DNA from: Peromyscus leucopus
Lineage: Eukaryota > Chordata > Mammalia > Rodentia > Cricetidae
DNA: 64,000 nucleotides
NCBI RefSeq assembly: GCF_004664715.2
Contig: NC_051072.1
Coordinates: 34,976,142-35,040,141 of the forward strand
Direction: 5' to 3'
Positions within the stretch are counted from its first letter, which is position 1; each line of letters begins with the position of its first letter. The notes under the pieces were generated by a model. It saw nothing but the letters and a program-made list of their open reading frames with translations, had not been told where the DNA came from and did no database searches. A program made the position numbers and the translations under genes. Positions 1-10,985 of this stretch are shown here, one piece after another.

Positions 1-201
1 TAGCCTTTATCTCTTTCTAGAGAGCAAATTAAAACGAAATTTAGACTTCCCACTATACATCCAGATCTACGTACCCTTTAGGCACTCTTAACAAACACCA
101 AAACTCACTCCCAATCTTACGGATAACAAACACTTGCTGCTGCTTCTTGTGTTTCCTGTTTTAATAAGTGCCCCACTGACCAAACTATCACCTAAAACTA
201 C
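1..201. other. unique noncoding sequence
   Basis: AT-rich unique sequence at the window edge. I see no open frame, repeat or RNA gene in it. Confidence 0.5.
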
Positions 202-336
202 AAATCCCTGAGCACGGAGGCATTCCAGAGGCAGTGGAAGGAGGATCAGAAGTTCAAGGTCACTTTGACTACAGGGCTATAGTTAACAGGTCAGTCTGGA
301 TTACATGAGAACCTGTCTCACAAACAAGCAAACTAA
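202..336 (+). repeat. degraded B1-like SINE
   Basis: The stretch keeps the B1 order of landmarks: a gaggatcagaagttcaaggtca block, a ggctat block, then cctgtctcacaaacaagc near an A-rich tail. Divergence is high, so it is an old copy of the 7SL-derived rodent SINE, possibly a proto-B1. The 5' edge is uncertain. Confidence 0.55.
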
Positions 337-2231
337 ACCAAAAATACACAAAACTACAAATCTTGTAACATCCTCATCTGGCCTCTCTCCTTCTGTCCAT
401 GAGATATGCTGGTGTCTTAAGCATCCTGTTTGTATGGAATCTGCTTGTGAGACAGTTCTTTAGTACTTAACCTGCATTATTTTATAATAAAGTATTTATT
501 CTTTTTGCCAGCAATGTAATTGCATCAATATATGTATTATACCTAGACATGCTAGGTGCTTCATAAGTATTGATCCACTGAAGTAGCTCAAATGGATCTG
601 TATTAATTATCCAGATTTATGTTTATGAAATTAATTTGATTTACCTTAATAACCAAGACTGTATTTAAAAAATAAAACAAACAAACAAAAAAAAGCCTAA
701 ATAATTTGGAGATGGGATATCCTGGAGGATAACAACTTCAAACACAAAGATTCCCAAATGAAAACGTCCACTTTGATTAGGTATCCTCTGGGAACCTGAG
801 GTAGTAAATACTGTGGAAACTTGGCCACCACATTGGAATTATTCCAACTCTGACTTCCTATGGTCCATTCTTGTCCACTCAGCCTTCTTGGAAGACATGG
901 TTCCCCTTCCTAAAATTTTACACTGTCCAAACCTGTAACTCCCAACGAAAGAATACTGGCACTTCTAAGGCAGATAAAATGCCTGACAGATAAAAGTTTT
1001 TACTTCCAAAGGCACAGACCCAGTGAGATATTCATCTCCAGCAAGAACACATAAGCCATTGCCGGATAAACGCAGGGAAGGACAAGACCTCATGAGCCCC
1101 TTCCACACTGCTCCTTCATTTCTATGAGACCCAGGAACACAGTCTTGACCTTGATAACCTCCGTAGCGCCTTGCCAGCAGAAGGCAGAAAAGTTCTCAGA
1201 AGTATTTTGGCCCCCAAACATTTTTGAATCAAGTTAGGAAAAGTTATGAAACTCACAGTTGTCATCCTTGACTTGTGTCCAGAAGCACAATTCAAATGAA
1301 GCATGGAGTCTAAATGGTTGATGGTTTTCAGCTGGGTGTACTTTCCAGCCACCAAAATGAAAAAGCTCTAATTTCACCCCAATAAAAAAAATGTAACCTG
1401 GCAAGAAACAAAATAAATATGTATATATACTTTTGTGACAAAATGATAAGACAGAGAGGTAACAAAAAACAAAAACAAAAAACGAACCAAAAACCAGCAG
1501 AATGTCTTTATATTGTTGCATTTTTAACAGTGATTTTACACATGAAAAACTGTTTAGTAGGCTGAACTATGAGAAGAATTGACATCAGCATACCTGATAC
1601 ATCAGACACCCAGAGGAGTGGACCATCTTTGCCCTACCTCCTACAACAGTTTGATCTCAGCTGGGTCAACTTCTCAAGAAGTACAGTGGGTGGTGGCTTC
1701 TACTCAAGTTTTAGAATCTCAAAAGGCTGGCGTGAGTGCCCCACAAAATATAGGGTGTCCCCAGTCTTTCCCTACTGGCAGGTGGAAATGACATGGAGAT
1801 ATCACTTGAGACACTAGAAATACATCTTTTAAAAAAAAAAATATATGAATTTACTTTTCTTTTGCCCAAATGACAGTATCATTATCATTTCTCAAGGCCC
1901 AAAGTTTCTAACCCTTACAGACTCACACTGCATTCTGCACTTTCATGTCTAGTTCATGTTATTAATGAACTACGTTATATTATATACCTACTACATTATA
2001 GTCGAGCCAAAATGCTGTGAAATGCCTCCCCCCACCCCCCACTCATCTTGGGTTCACTCTAAATCATTCTTTACTCAGAGTTGTGGTAGGGGTAAATCAA
2101 TATATAAAACTAATCATGGCTGGTCTCAAGCAAACTGAATTGACCAGTTAAATACAACCCCAAATGGAGCTTATGTGAGGTTCAATCAATCACAGTACTA
2201 AAAGAGGAGGGAGGGGTATAATAAAGGTGTT
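337..2231. other. unique noncoding sequence, nothing recognised
   Basis: About 1.9 kb of AT-rich sequence with short A runs near 675-695 and 1455-1490. The open frames are under 100 codons and match no family I know. No promoter, splice-site chain or repeat could be supported. Confidence 0.5.
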
Positions 2232-2345
2232 ATATAAGCACAGGTCTGCAATTCCAGCACTGGTGGAGACAGGAGGACCAAGAGTTCAAGGCCATCCTCA
2301 GCTACATGGACTGTTCCAGGACAATCTGGACTCCATGACAACCAA
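2232..2345 (+). repeat. B1/B4-type SINE remnant
   Basis: Landmarks run in B1 order: ataagcacaggtctgcaatt, ccagcactggtggagacagg, then gttcaaggccatcctcagct. The end is truncated and diverged. It could be a B4 (ID/B1 hybrid) right half rather than a plain B1. Confidence 0.6.
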
Positions 2346-2608
2346 TCCTGGCCCCACCCTCTTCTGGCCGGACTTGAGGGGAGGTAAATGCTCCTCTAGT
2401 CAACCATTTCTATTCCAATGCTTAATTCCCACAGGTGTTTCAAAAAGATCTGAAGAAGATAGTCCTGGTCTTCAATGCTGAAAAATATCTTATAAGAATA
2501 GGAGCAAAGAGTGTCATCAAAAATATAATTATAAATAATAAAATTAATCTGAAACACAAAATATTCTTTGAAAGGAAAACTAAATACCATTAATTGTCCA
2601 AATCTTGT

Positions 2609-2615
2609 ACACACA

Positions 2616-2700
<85 letters not shown>
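2609..2700. repeat. compound (CA)n(CG)n(TG)n microsatellite
   Basis: Alternating purine-pyrimidine tract in three blocks: CA to about 2632, CG to about 2659, then TG to 2700. The CA and TG blocks are complementary and flank a CG centre, so the tract is a long near-palindrome. Such sequence readily adopts Z-DNA or cruciform structure. Open frames through it (His/Thr, Ala/Arg, Val/Cys runs) are artefacts. Confidence 0.97.
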
Positions 2701-2701
<1 letters not shown>

Positions 2702-3127
2702 TGATTATCAGTACTATACCCTTCCATGTAAGAAAAATCACCTATATAACTGGCGTGGTCCTCTTAATAACCCAAGCTATTTGTAGTCAATATTTACTTG
2801 AGTAGCAATACTCAATATAGGGCCATATTTAACATCAGGAAACTAAAATTCTATGTTTGGACAGCCATAAATGGAAATATGAAAAAAAAATGAGACCAAC
2901 TTTTATTCATCAGGAATATCAACAGCTATGGCTTAGCAGCTAAGAGCATTTGATTTATAACAAACAGTCCTTTTGTGGAAAAACAGCATGTTCCGCCATT
3001 TTTTTTTAAATGGAGCTTCCTCATTGGGCAGGAGAATGTGGCCATAGCTAAGGGAAGAATGCAGGCAAATCCTAGAAATCTTCTGGGCTTGATCACCAGC
3101 TCATAACTCATTTGCTGAGCCACCTCT
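2701..3127. other. unique noncoding sequence
   Basis: AT-rich. A short piece at 2925-2960 (ggcttagcagctaagagcat) resembles the tRNA-like head of a MIR or B2 element but is too short to call alone. Nothing else is recognised. Confidence 0.4.
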
Positions 3128-3310
3128 GCTAAAACTCCTAAGTTCCTTGAGCCTCACCTCATCTCAATAACAGGAATAATAATATAGTTACTGGAAGGGC
3201 TAAATGCTTCATAATGTAATTAAAACATTATTCAAACAAAATTCAGCATGCTTGAAATAGCGCTGCATCAATAACTAGTGCTATTTATCATTGCTATTGC
3301 TATTTTATTA
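3128..3310 (+). repeat. MIR SINE remnant
   Basis: Matches the MIR middle and 3' part in order: ctaagttccttgagcctcac, catctcaataacaggaataa, ctaaatgcttcataatg, then a 3' end with repeated 'ctatt' units, as in the MIR/L2-like tail. MIR is an ancient mammalian tRNA-derived SINE, so strong divergence is expected. Confidence 0.6.
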
Positions 3311-5110
3311 CGCCATGCCACTGACTACACTCTCTTCATTGTAGAGATAACAGAAAACTTCTAGTTGTTCTTCAGATTCTGGAATTTACACAGTTGACGC
3401 TGCTTCGTTTCTCTACATATGGACCTGCTCATACAGCTACAGTAGAAGTTATAGGTTATCGAACACGATTCTTAAGGAACGTGGTTATGCTGGAGTATTT
3501 TGTGATTTACAGAACCTCCTTCAAATGGGGATTGGGTAAAGAAAAGGTCATTAGAATGATCGGCCCTGCTGTATTTTAATTCCTAGGACTATATAGAACT
3601 GGAGACTAAATCAGTGTCTCCATACTGATCCCCAAGCAGGAGAACACCTGTTCCAGGTGGTGGTCTGCTTTTCGCAGGAAACATATCCACTCAGTTTAAG
3701 CTTTCATGACGTTTAAGAGCTTTGCTCCCTTTCATACTGGTAGAGTTGTTCGCTCTCTGCTGTTTTCTTTCTTTCTTTCGGTTAAGGCACACTCTACTGA
3801 AAATGTAGTAGCACTGCCCAAGTTGTTTGAACATCTTTCAGCAATGAGAACAAAACATTATTTGGAGGCAGAGCCTAACGACCCCTGAGAGAGGCAGAGA
3901 GCTCTGAGATTATGAAGCTGCTCCCTCAACATCCCCACCAGATACATGTTACTTTCCCCTTATTGCTCAAATTAAGGATGTTCTAGGTCACAGAACGCTT
4001 TATATTTTCACATGATCTAAATAGCACCCGCCCCCCTTATAAAGGGAAAACTTGGCAGATTTTGAGTGTGTGATTCATTGTAATTTTACAAAAGAGCACA
4101 TACTACTCAGCTCTGCCTAAGCTAAAACACACACAGGAGTCCTCTCTTATCTGCAGACAGTAAGTTATAAGACTTCCAGTAGATGCCTGCACTGTGAATA
4201 ACAGTGAACCCCACATGTACTACGCTCTCTGGACACATACTTATGATTAAGTCTAATTTATAGAGGAGACACAGAAAAGATACTAATAATAACATCATAA
4301 AACAGGACAACCATAAGAGTACACTATAATAAATTGGCACCTTCACACCATTAAGTAAAATAGGGTTATTTGAGCGAAAGCATTACATCATTAGGACACT
4401 TAGTCTGATAACCTAGTAGCTTCTAAGTGGCCAACAGGTGGGTGCCATATATAGTACCAAGTCTACCCAACAAAATAATGACTCACATCCTGAGAGGGGC
4501 AAAGTAGGATGGCACAGGGTTTTCATTACAACTTCCCCGAATGGCATGCAGTTTAATATCTATGCAGTGTCTATTCTGGTGGTCCCCATTTAGTATTTTC
4601 AAAGGCTCTTGAAAACAGGTAACTGAAAACACAGAAAATAAAACAGGAGGTAATGGGAAAACAGTATTTTTAAAAAGGAGCCCTCTGTACTTGAATGGAT
4701 TGTTGCTCAATGTAAAAATCATTTAAAATATTTAAACTTAAACCTTGTTAAAGTGAAGAGACATTTTCATAAGCCACTTTCAAAAGAAGTCTTTGGTAGT
4801 AACAACTCAAACAGGTCAAAAAAATTAAGTTATCTCAAAGCACATTTTTTTTACAATATACTTTCTAACAAAGTAAACAATAATCAAATGCTGAAGTTCT
4901 CCAGTTTGAATTATAGAGAAAAAGTAGCTAAAGAGCTTTTCCAATGGTCACCAAGTTCCACTCTTAACAGAGATCAACAAGATGAATGTAAAACTGATAA
5001 GCACAGGGCTGGGCCCCCTCCCCTTTTTCTTCTTCAGTAGATGATAGCTCTAGAAGAGCTTCTTTTTTTTTTTTTAATGCCCTTTTTTAATTCTAGAAAA
5101 GAGAAAGGAA
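3311..5110. other. unique noncoding sequence, nothing recognised
   Basis: About 1.8 kb with no recognisable repeat or gene. Frames of 60-98 codons occur on both strands without codon bias or domain signal. A pyrimidine-rich patch lies near 3760. Confidence 0.5.
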
Positions 5111-5244
5111 GCTGGGCAGGAGGAGGGTTGTATGCCTTTAATCCCGGCACTCAGGGTGCAGAAGCAGGCAGATCTCAAATTAGGGTCTACAGTTTCAGGA
5201 TAGCCAGGGCTACACAAAGAAACCCTGTCTTAGGAAAAAAAAAA
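5111..5244 (+). repeat. B1 SINE
   Basis: Starts gctgggcaggaggagg and continues tttaatcccggcactcaggg, gcaggcagatct, atagccagggctacacaaag, aaccctgtcttagg, ending in an A tail. This is the complete B1 landmark order on the plus strand, with moderate divergence. Confidence 0.85.
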
Positions 5245-6736
5245 TGGAAAGGAAACAAAATTGAAAATGATCAAGTCTGGGTCTCCTTCCACCCTACTCC
5301 CCAAATAGCTGATCCTAGGGTGTACCTCAAAGAGTGACAAAAAAAAAAATAATTAAATAAAAATAAAAACAGAAACAAAGGCCAAGGGCAGGACGTTAAA
5401 AAGGCCCCGTGTGGGTTGTCCAACTCCTGCTCCTCTGGGTTGGTGCGCTCAGTCAGGGCAGGTCCTCCCACCCCACCTTTGGCTCCCTTTTCAAAGACCC
5501 AGCGTGAAAATGTGCCGACAGAAGCTTCGGGAATTTCGAGCACGAGACAAAAGCGAAAGGAGAGGAAATACGAGTCAGGCAATTCATTGAAGAAAGCAGC
5601 ATGAACTTGTCGAGATGTTCTCCAGGTAATGAGAAACATCTCTTGAATGCCAAGGAAAGTAGGCTAAATGACTGTTCTTTTAACACGCCTCTCGGGTACA
5701 TGTCTCAAGGCTGGTGTCACAGAAGAGCAGGAGGGGCCGCCCCTCCTTCATGATCACACTAGCTCCGAACATAATTAAAACTAATCCTTTTACCTGCCTA
5801 CATTTCTTACAAGCAGCCTGTCTAGTGCATACATTAAAAAGGTCTGGATGCTTTGCACCAACAAGATTCAATCAGTACCTTCACATCGGGGTGGGGGGTG
5901 GGGTGGGGGGGGATACAAGTCCAAACAACATCGGCTCATTCACTTCTCTAAAACATTCAGCAATTTTAAAAGGCTTAGGAAACACGGAGCATAATGGTGT
6001 ATCAAAATGACAAGCCTTCATCAGACACACAACAACAGCCAAATTTGCTTACCTGGAGCTTTGAGAGGCAGCCAAGACATGCAAATGTCACAGAAGGAAA
6101 GAGTATGCCATGACTTGCATTAAGAACAGGTTTAGAAACGAGTGTTTGCAAACCAACTGAGGTACTCGATACCACACACCAAAGGGTAGGGGGGGACCAA
6201 AGCAAAAAAAAAAAAAAAAAAAAAAACACCCAAAAACACAGAAAACCCTCTCTCGGAACTGGGTGATACAATTATAACCCAGCTCCAAAAAGGATTACCT
6301 GTAACCTGCCCAAGGGTGATGCAGAGGTCAGGGTGACACTAGCCTCACAGGACACTGTGAAAGTCTTGACTTAGGTGCCAAAGAAAACACATTTCACCTT
6401 GGCTCATCTATCGGTGACAAAATTTTCCCTATACAGCCTCATTGATCTCTCTATAATCTATTGCAGATAGGACAAAACAGTAACTCAATAAATTAAACTG
6501 TGCTTCAATGACTAGCTTCACAGTTTTCATTAAGTATTAACAGGAAAGTGCCCACCATCTCCACCAACCATTTCTTTCCACTGCTTTCTTGTGGTTCGTG
6601 GGGGTAACTTTGGTGTAGGCCCCACGTACTGCATTTGTGTGTCATGTGATGCTTGCTATCTATCTCCACAGCATGCCTTGGTTCACGCTCAGCTCAGGCC
6701 TGTGGCTTGCCAGAGAGAGGAAGTGGGTACCACTCA
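5245..6736. other. unique sequence with a G4 motif and an A23 run
   Basis: No gene is supported. It holds A-rich patches at 5339-5375, the G-rich motif at 5888-5912 and a 23-nt A run at 6204-6226. A stretch at 6297-6400 faintly recalls a MIR core but is not called. Confidence 0.5.
5888..5912 (+). other. G-quadruplex motif
   Basis: Four G runs of 4, 6, 4 and 8 bases are separated by single T bases. This meets the usual G4 pattern with very short loops, which are the most stable class. The folding is inferred. Confidence 0.8.
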
Positions 6737-7130
6737 TGTGGCTAGAGTTTCCCTGCCTTGCCCACAGTCAGGACAAATCTCTGTCTACCTCCAGTCCCAC
6801 AGCCACTCAGACTCAACCAAGTAAACACAGAGACTTCTATTGGTTACAAACTGTATGGCCATGGCAGGCTTCTTGCTAACTGTTCTTATATCTTAAATTA
6901 ATCCATTTCCATTAATCTATACCTTGCCACGTGGCTTGTGGCTTACCAGCATCTTCACATGCTGCTTGTCCTGGTGGCGGCTGGCAGTGACTCCTTCTGC
7001 CTTCCTGTTCTTCCTTTTCTCCTCTCAGTTAGTCCCGCCTATACTTCCTGCCTAGCCACTGGCCAATCAGTGTTTTATGTATTGACCAATCAGAGTAATT
7101 TGACATACAGACCATCCCACAGCACACTCA
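6731..7130 (-). mobile_element. solo LTR, class II ERV (ERVK-like), minus strand
   Basis: The LTR occupies 6737-7124 and reads TGCTGTGGGATGG to CTAGCCACA on the minus strand, so it has TG...CA ends. It is bracketed by a perfect 6-bp direct repeat, cactca, at 6731-6736 and 7125-7130. Six-base target duplications fit ERVK-type insertion. Internal blocks gattggccagtggctaggca and ggaagtataggcggg are shared with the plus-strand LTR at 8356-8681. No gag, pol or env sequence is attached, so recombination has left a solo LTR. The family name is not assigned. Confidence 0.85.
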
Positions 7131-7699
7131 TTCTCCATCCTTTTACCCAGGACTCAATCCATCCTTCTGAGTTTGTTTCACAGATACATGCTTTCCAGCC
7201 TTCATAGCTCATGTCACCAGTGCACGGCCACCACACTGCCATGCAAAGAGCCGGCGTCCATGCTTTCGGAGTCGGCCAGGTATTCTTTGCCTACTCTACC
7301 AGGCTGAGCACATGTGTGCACTTCCCTGTAAAAGTGTCCTCTCAGCAATGGACCGGGCTAGGTAAACACACTTCAAAGCCCTCTCACTCTTAAAGTCAGA
7401 TCACCTTCTCCTTGGATTGGGGTGCGCGGGCCTCCCTCCAGCAGTCCCCCAGTTGGGACTGATCACCCTGGCCCGTCTTCCACAACAACTCTGGTTAGCC
7501 AGAATCCACTTTGCTCCTGGTGTTTCACCTTGGTAATTTTCCACCCATCATGCCCTGCATGGCTTGCTGGTTATACATTCCTACCAGTTCATACTGAATG
7601 TGAAATTGAACATACTGTCTCCCTGTCAGCAAGGCTCTTTTGCAGTGGTCTACCACCTGTTGCTATCATGCTGAACAGCTGTCCTTACGGTCCCTTTGG
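7131..7699. other. unique noncoding sequence
   Basis: Mixed-composition sequence between an LTR and a B1. A 116-codon frame at 7422-7772 runs into the antisense B1 and is not a gene. Confidence 0.5.
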
Positions 7700-7847
7700 T
7701 TGGTTGGTTTGGTCTTTCGGGACAGGGTTTCTCTGCGTAGTTTTGGTGCCTGTCCTGGATCTCGCTCTGTAGACCAGGCTGGCCTTGAACTCAGAGATCC
7801 ACCTACCTCTGCCTCCCAAGTGCTGGGATTAAAGTCACATGCCTGGC
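7700..7847 (-). repeat. B1 SINE (antisense)
   Basis: On the plus strand it reads gggacagggtttctctgcg, cgctctgtagaccaggctgg, ccttgaactcagagatccac, tgctgggattaaagtcacat. These are the reverse-complement B1 landmarks at full length. The match is good, so the copy is fairly young. Confidence 0.93.
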
Positions 7848-8226
7848 ATCCTTATGGTCTTTTAACAAGTATTATGGACTAAATATTTCTTTTAAAGGTT
7901 GCCTCAAATCACATAAATTCCCTCCCTGATCTCCTGACTTTAGTAACTGAGACTCCTTGGCAAACTTCAAGCCAGACACTTTAAACCACGTACACATAAA
8001 AATCAAGTGAGCGAAAGGCAGCTGTCAAGAAAGTCAAGGGAATAAGAGACTCACACAGCATAAAACATGGGCATCCTGAAAGTCATAGAGATGATTCTCC
8101 CCAACCCCCACCCTTTTTTTTTGCATGAGTTTAATGATTCTTGATCCTTTAAGAGCCTTACTGTTTACCTTGTTTTTAGGCAGAAAGACTAAGAGAGGAC
8201 CCTCCCATACCCCAGAAGAATCAAGG

Positions 8227-8287
<61 letters not shown>

Positions 8288-8349
8288 AGAGGGGGGGGGA
8301 ATCTATGTCCTTTTCCTCTTTCCTGAAACCAGCAACTATGACACAGAGG
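7848..8349. other. unique sequence with GT tract
   Basis: No gene or RNA is recognised. It contains the (GT)n tract at 8231-8286 and a G run just after it. Confidence 0.5.
8231..8286. repeat. (GT)28 microsatellite
   Basis: An uninterrupted GT dinucleotide run of 56 bp. It is likely length-polymorphic and could form Z-DNA. Confidence 0.97.
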
Positions 8350-8687
8350 GATGGCTGCTGTGGGATGATGCTTTTGTACACTGATTTAATAAAACGCTAA
8401 TCGGCCAGTAGCCAGGCAGGAAGTATAGGTGGGATAAGCAGACGAGGAGAATTCTGGGAAGAGAAAGGCTGAGTCAGGAGACGCCAGTCTGCCGTCCAGG
8501 GAGCAGCAGGTAATGGCACACAGGCAAAGCCACGGAACACGTGGGCGACACATAGATTAACAGTGGTAGGCCTGAGCTAATGGCCGAGCAGTTTTAATTA
8601 ATATACACTTCTGAGTGATTATGTTATAAGCTGCTGCAGGGTCCATGGGGCTGGGCGGGACCGGAAAAACCTTCAGCTACAGACGGG
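8350..8687 (+). mobile_element. solo LTR, class II ERV (same family as 6737-7124)
   Basis: The LTR spans 8356-8681, starting TGCTGTGGGATGATG and ending CTTCAGCTACA. It shares the blocks ggccagtagccaggcaggaa and gtataggtggga with the minus-strand LTR 1.2 kb upstream. The six-base flanks gatggc and gacggg are 4/6 identical, consistent with a decayed target duplication. An AATAAA-like signal lies near 8388. The copy is shorter than its partner, suggesting internal deletions. No ERV coding sequence is present. Confidence 0.8.
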
Positions 8688-9212
8688 GGTGAGGGTGACA
8701 ATCAGCAGACTCTGAAAAGATTATCCGGGGTTACTTCAGATGGGCCCCTTGTCATCGTGAGTCTTTACAGGGAAGAAGGGAAGTAGAGGGGCCTGAGCCA
8801 AAGGGATGGCACCGTGAGAATGACAGGCATGGCTGGGTTTCAGATGAAAAGCAGCCAACAGCCAAGGGATTCAGACAGGTTCAGGAGGTGGGGAAAGGCA
8901 CAAAATGGACGCCCCGCTCCTTAGAGCCTCCAAAAAGGAACCACACAATTGGATCCGGGTGAGAACCGATTGCTGACCTCGAACTCCGCAAAACAGTAAT
9001 AAATATGCTCTGCTTTCAACTCCTAAATATAAGGCAGTATGTTTGCTGCATGAGCAATAGGAAACACATGTAAGTGAAATGCTTAAAAAAAAAACAACAA
9101 CAAATGGCCTTCCCCTACTAAGATAGGTAAAGCCATTTTAAAGGAAGTTACCACTAAACTAGTTGGAAGGGAAGGTGTGAGGTCTTTTTTCCTTTATTTA
9201 ATTAATTGATTT
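8688..9212. other. unique noncoding sequence
   Basis: No repeat or gene is recognised. It includes an A/CAA-rich patch near 9087-9102. Confidence 0.5.
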
Positions 9213-9357
9213 ATTTATTTTTGAGACAGGGTCTCACTATTTAGCCCTGACTGTCCTCAAACTCCCTACATAGACCAGGTTTCCCTTGAACTCACAGAAA
9301 TTTGCCTGCCCCTGCTTCCTGGTTACTGGAATTAAAAGTATGTAGCACAATGCCTGG
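9213..9357 (-). repeat. B1 SINE (antisense), diverged
   Basis: Reads tttgagacagggtctcact, catagaccaggtttcccttg, aactcacagaaatttgcctg, ggaattaaaagtatgtagca, tgcctgg. These are antisense B1 landmarks with an A/T-rich tail on the left side. It is more diverged than the copy at 7700. Confidence 0.85.
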
Positions 9358-10845
9358 ATGTTTCCCGCCCTTTTCTCAACGTTTTTAAAGTTCAAACTAA
9401 TGCTCAAAATATCACCTTTCATGGATGAAATCAACAACAATAAAAGTCTTAACAGTCAATAACAAAAGTCTTAACATATTTCTAATTTAAGACCAACATA
9501 TGAGAAGTCACAGAGAAGTTGCCGTTTTCTGCTCTATGGCTAGGACTGTCATAGATAATTTCCCAGCCTCTACCATGGCTTCAGGTGGTTCTCTGTTGTC
9601 CACCGATATCCAGCCAACATCTTTCCCAAACACCTTGAAAATAACTCTCGGTTGTTTTCTCTTTACCACCTGGGCTCATCTTATACTCCTAAATCCAAAG
9701 CAAGACAGTGCTCGCTCCTGCTCTTGCTCGGGCGCTCTCCCACCCCCCCATCTCCCTCCCTCCTTCCCTCTTCCTCTTCCCCACCTCTCCCCACTCACAC
9801 ATACATACTTGTTACAAACCTCAGAGGACACCATTTAGCATTTAATATCAACCACCCAGAAACAAACAGTTAAACCCCAGTTAAACAGAATGAGAAGTTT
9901 AAATATATTCCAAACATCTAACTTCTCCTCATCACATTACTATCGGCGGCAAGGACAGAGCAGTTAGCAAGGATGGGATCTTTACAAATGAACTGCCTGG
10001 CATGGAAACTCCCTTTCTTCTCCATTAGAAGAGATTCCTGACTGACACCATTTCTTTCCTTAGGCGCAAATGGAACAACTGTAATAATATCCTGTTCCTA
10101 TTTCCTAATGAGTGTGAAATGATAGCAAATATCCTATGATTAACATAGCTGGCTGCATGAAATTATAGTTTTTGGTAATCTTACACAAGCCTCTGTTTCT
10201 TGGTAATGCTGACTACTGAACACCATTTTAATCATTGGAACGAACCATCAGATATTTTGGTACACAAATGAATGCTTCCCAGAACTGTTTGTGGACGTGA
10301 AGTTTCCAACAGTCCCCAACGAGGAAGAACATGCCGAGGGCCTCTTCACCTCCAGAAAGCCTCCTTGCTGCAGTCTGAAAGAGCTCACTTACTCAGAAGT
10401 TACAAACTTCCCAGGATGAGGAGGAAGTCACGCCATGAACTCAGTGACAGCCCCAAGTACTGTTTCCCTGATGTCTACATCGGTAAAGCCTCACACAGAG
10501 CTCAGCCACACAATTTAGTGCTTGTTTTTAATAGGCTAGTCCTATAAAATCCCCAAACCTGGAGGCTGCTACCTAGACACACCACAAAGTTGAGTGATAA
10601 AAAGACTAGCAAGTGAAGTCGAAGTGATTTTCACTGTAGGAGAGAAAAATCAACATCTACGTTTGTAAAATATTACCAAACCACAAAGTGTCCCACTGTG
10701 AGGATTCTAATACTAACAGTGATAGAGAAAAGAAAACAAAACCACACACTGGACGCACATGACTAGCATCTATGCCAGATTCCACTCTATCCCAGGATTC
10801 CCACAGGAGGCCTGCAGGAATTCTGGACTGCCCAGGGTTTCACTT
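9358..10845. other. unique noncoding sequence with a pyrimidine tract
   Basis: About 1.5 kb with no recognisable gene. A C/T-rich stretch at 9711-9802 yields Pro/Ser-rich open frames that are compositional artefacts. Confidence 0.5.
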
Positions 10846-10904
10846 TTCTCTCTCTCCTCTCTCCTCTCTTCTCTTCTCTCCTCTCCTCTCCTCTCCTCTC
10901 CTCT

Positions 10905-10979
<75 letters not shown>
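10846..10979. repeat. (TCTCC)n/(CT)n polypyrimidine tract
   Basis: 134 bp of pure pyrimidine on the plus strand. Imperfect TCTCC/CTCTT units come first, then about 68 bp of uninterrupted CT. It is a mirror-repeat type able to form triplex (H-)DNA. The overlapping Ser/Leu and Arg/Glu frames are artefacts. Confidence 0.97.

Positions 10980-10985
<6 letters not shown>

Noticed and set aside
2568..2805. Open frames with His/Thr, Ala/Arg and Val/Cys runs
   Set aside because: They are translations of the CA/CG/TG microsatellite.
6297..6400. Possible MIR core (cctgcccaagggtgatgcag)
   Set aside because: Only one short block resembles MIR, and the flanking MIR landmarks are missing.
7422..7882. 116- and 80-codon plus frames
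   Set aside because: Their 3' parts lie in an antisense B1 and two registers are open at once.
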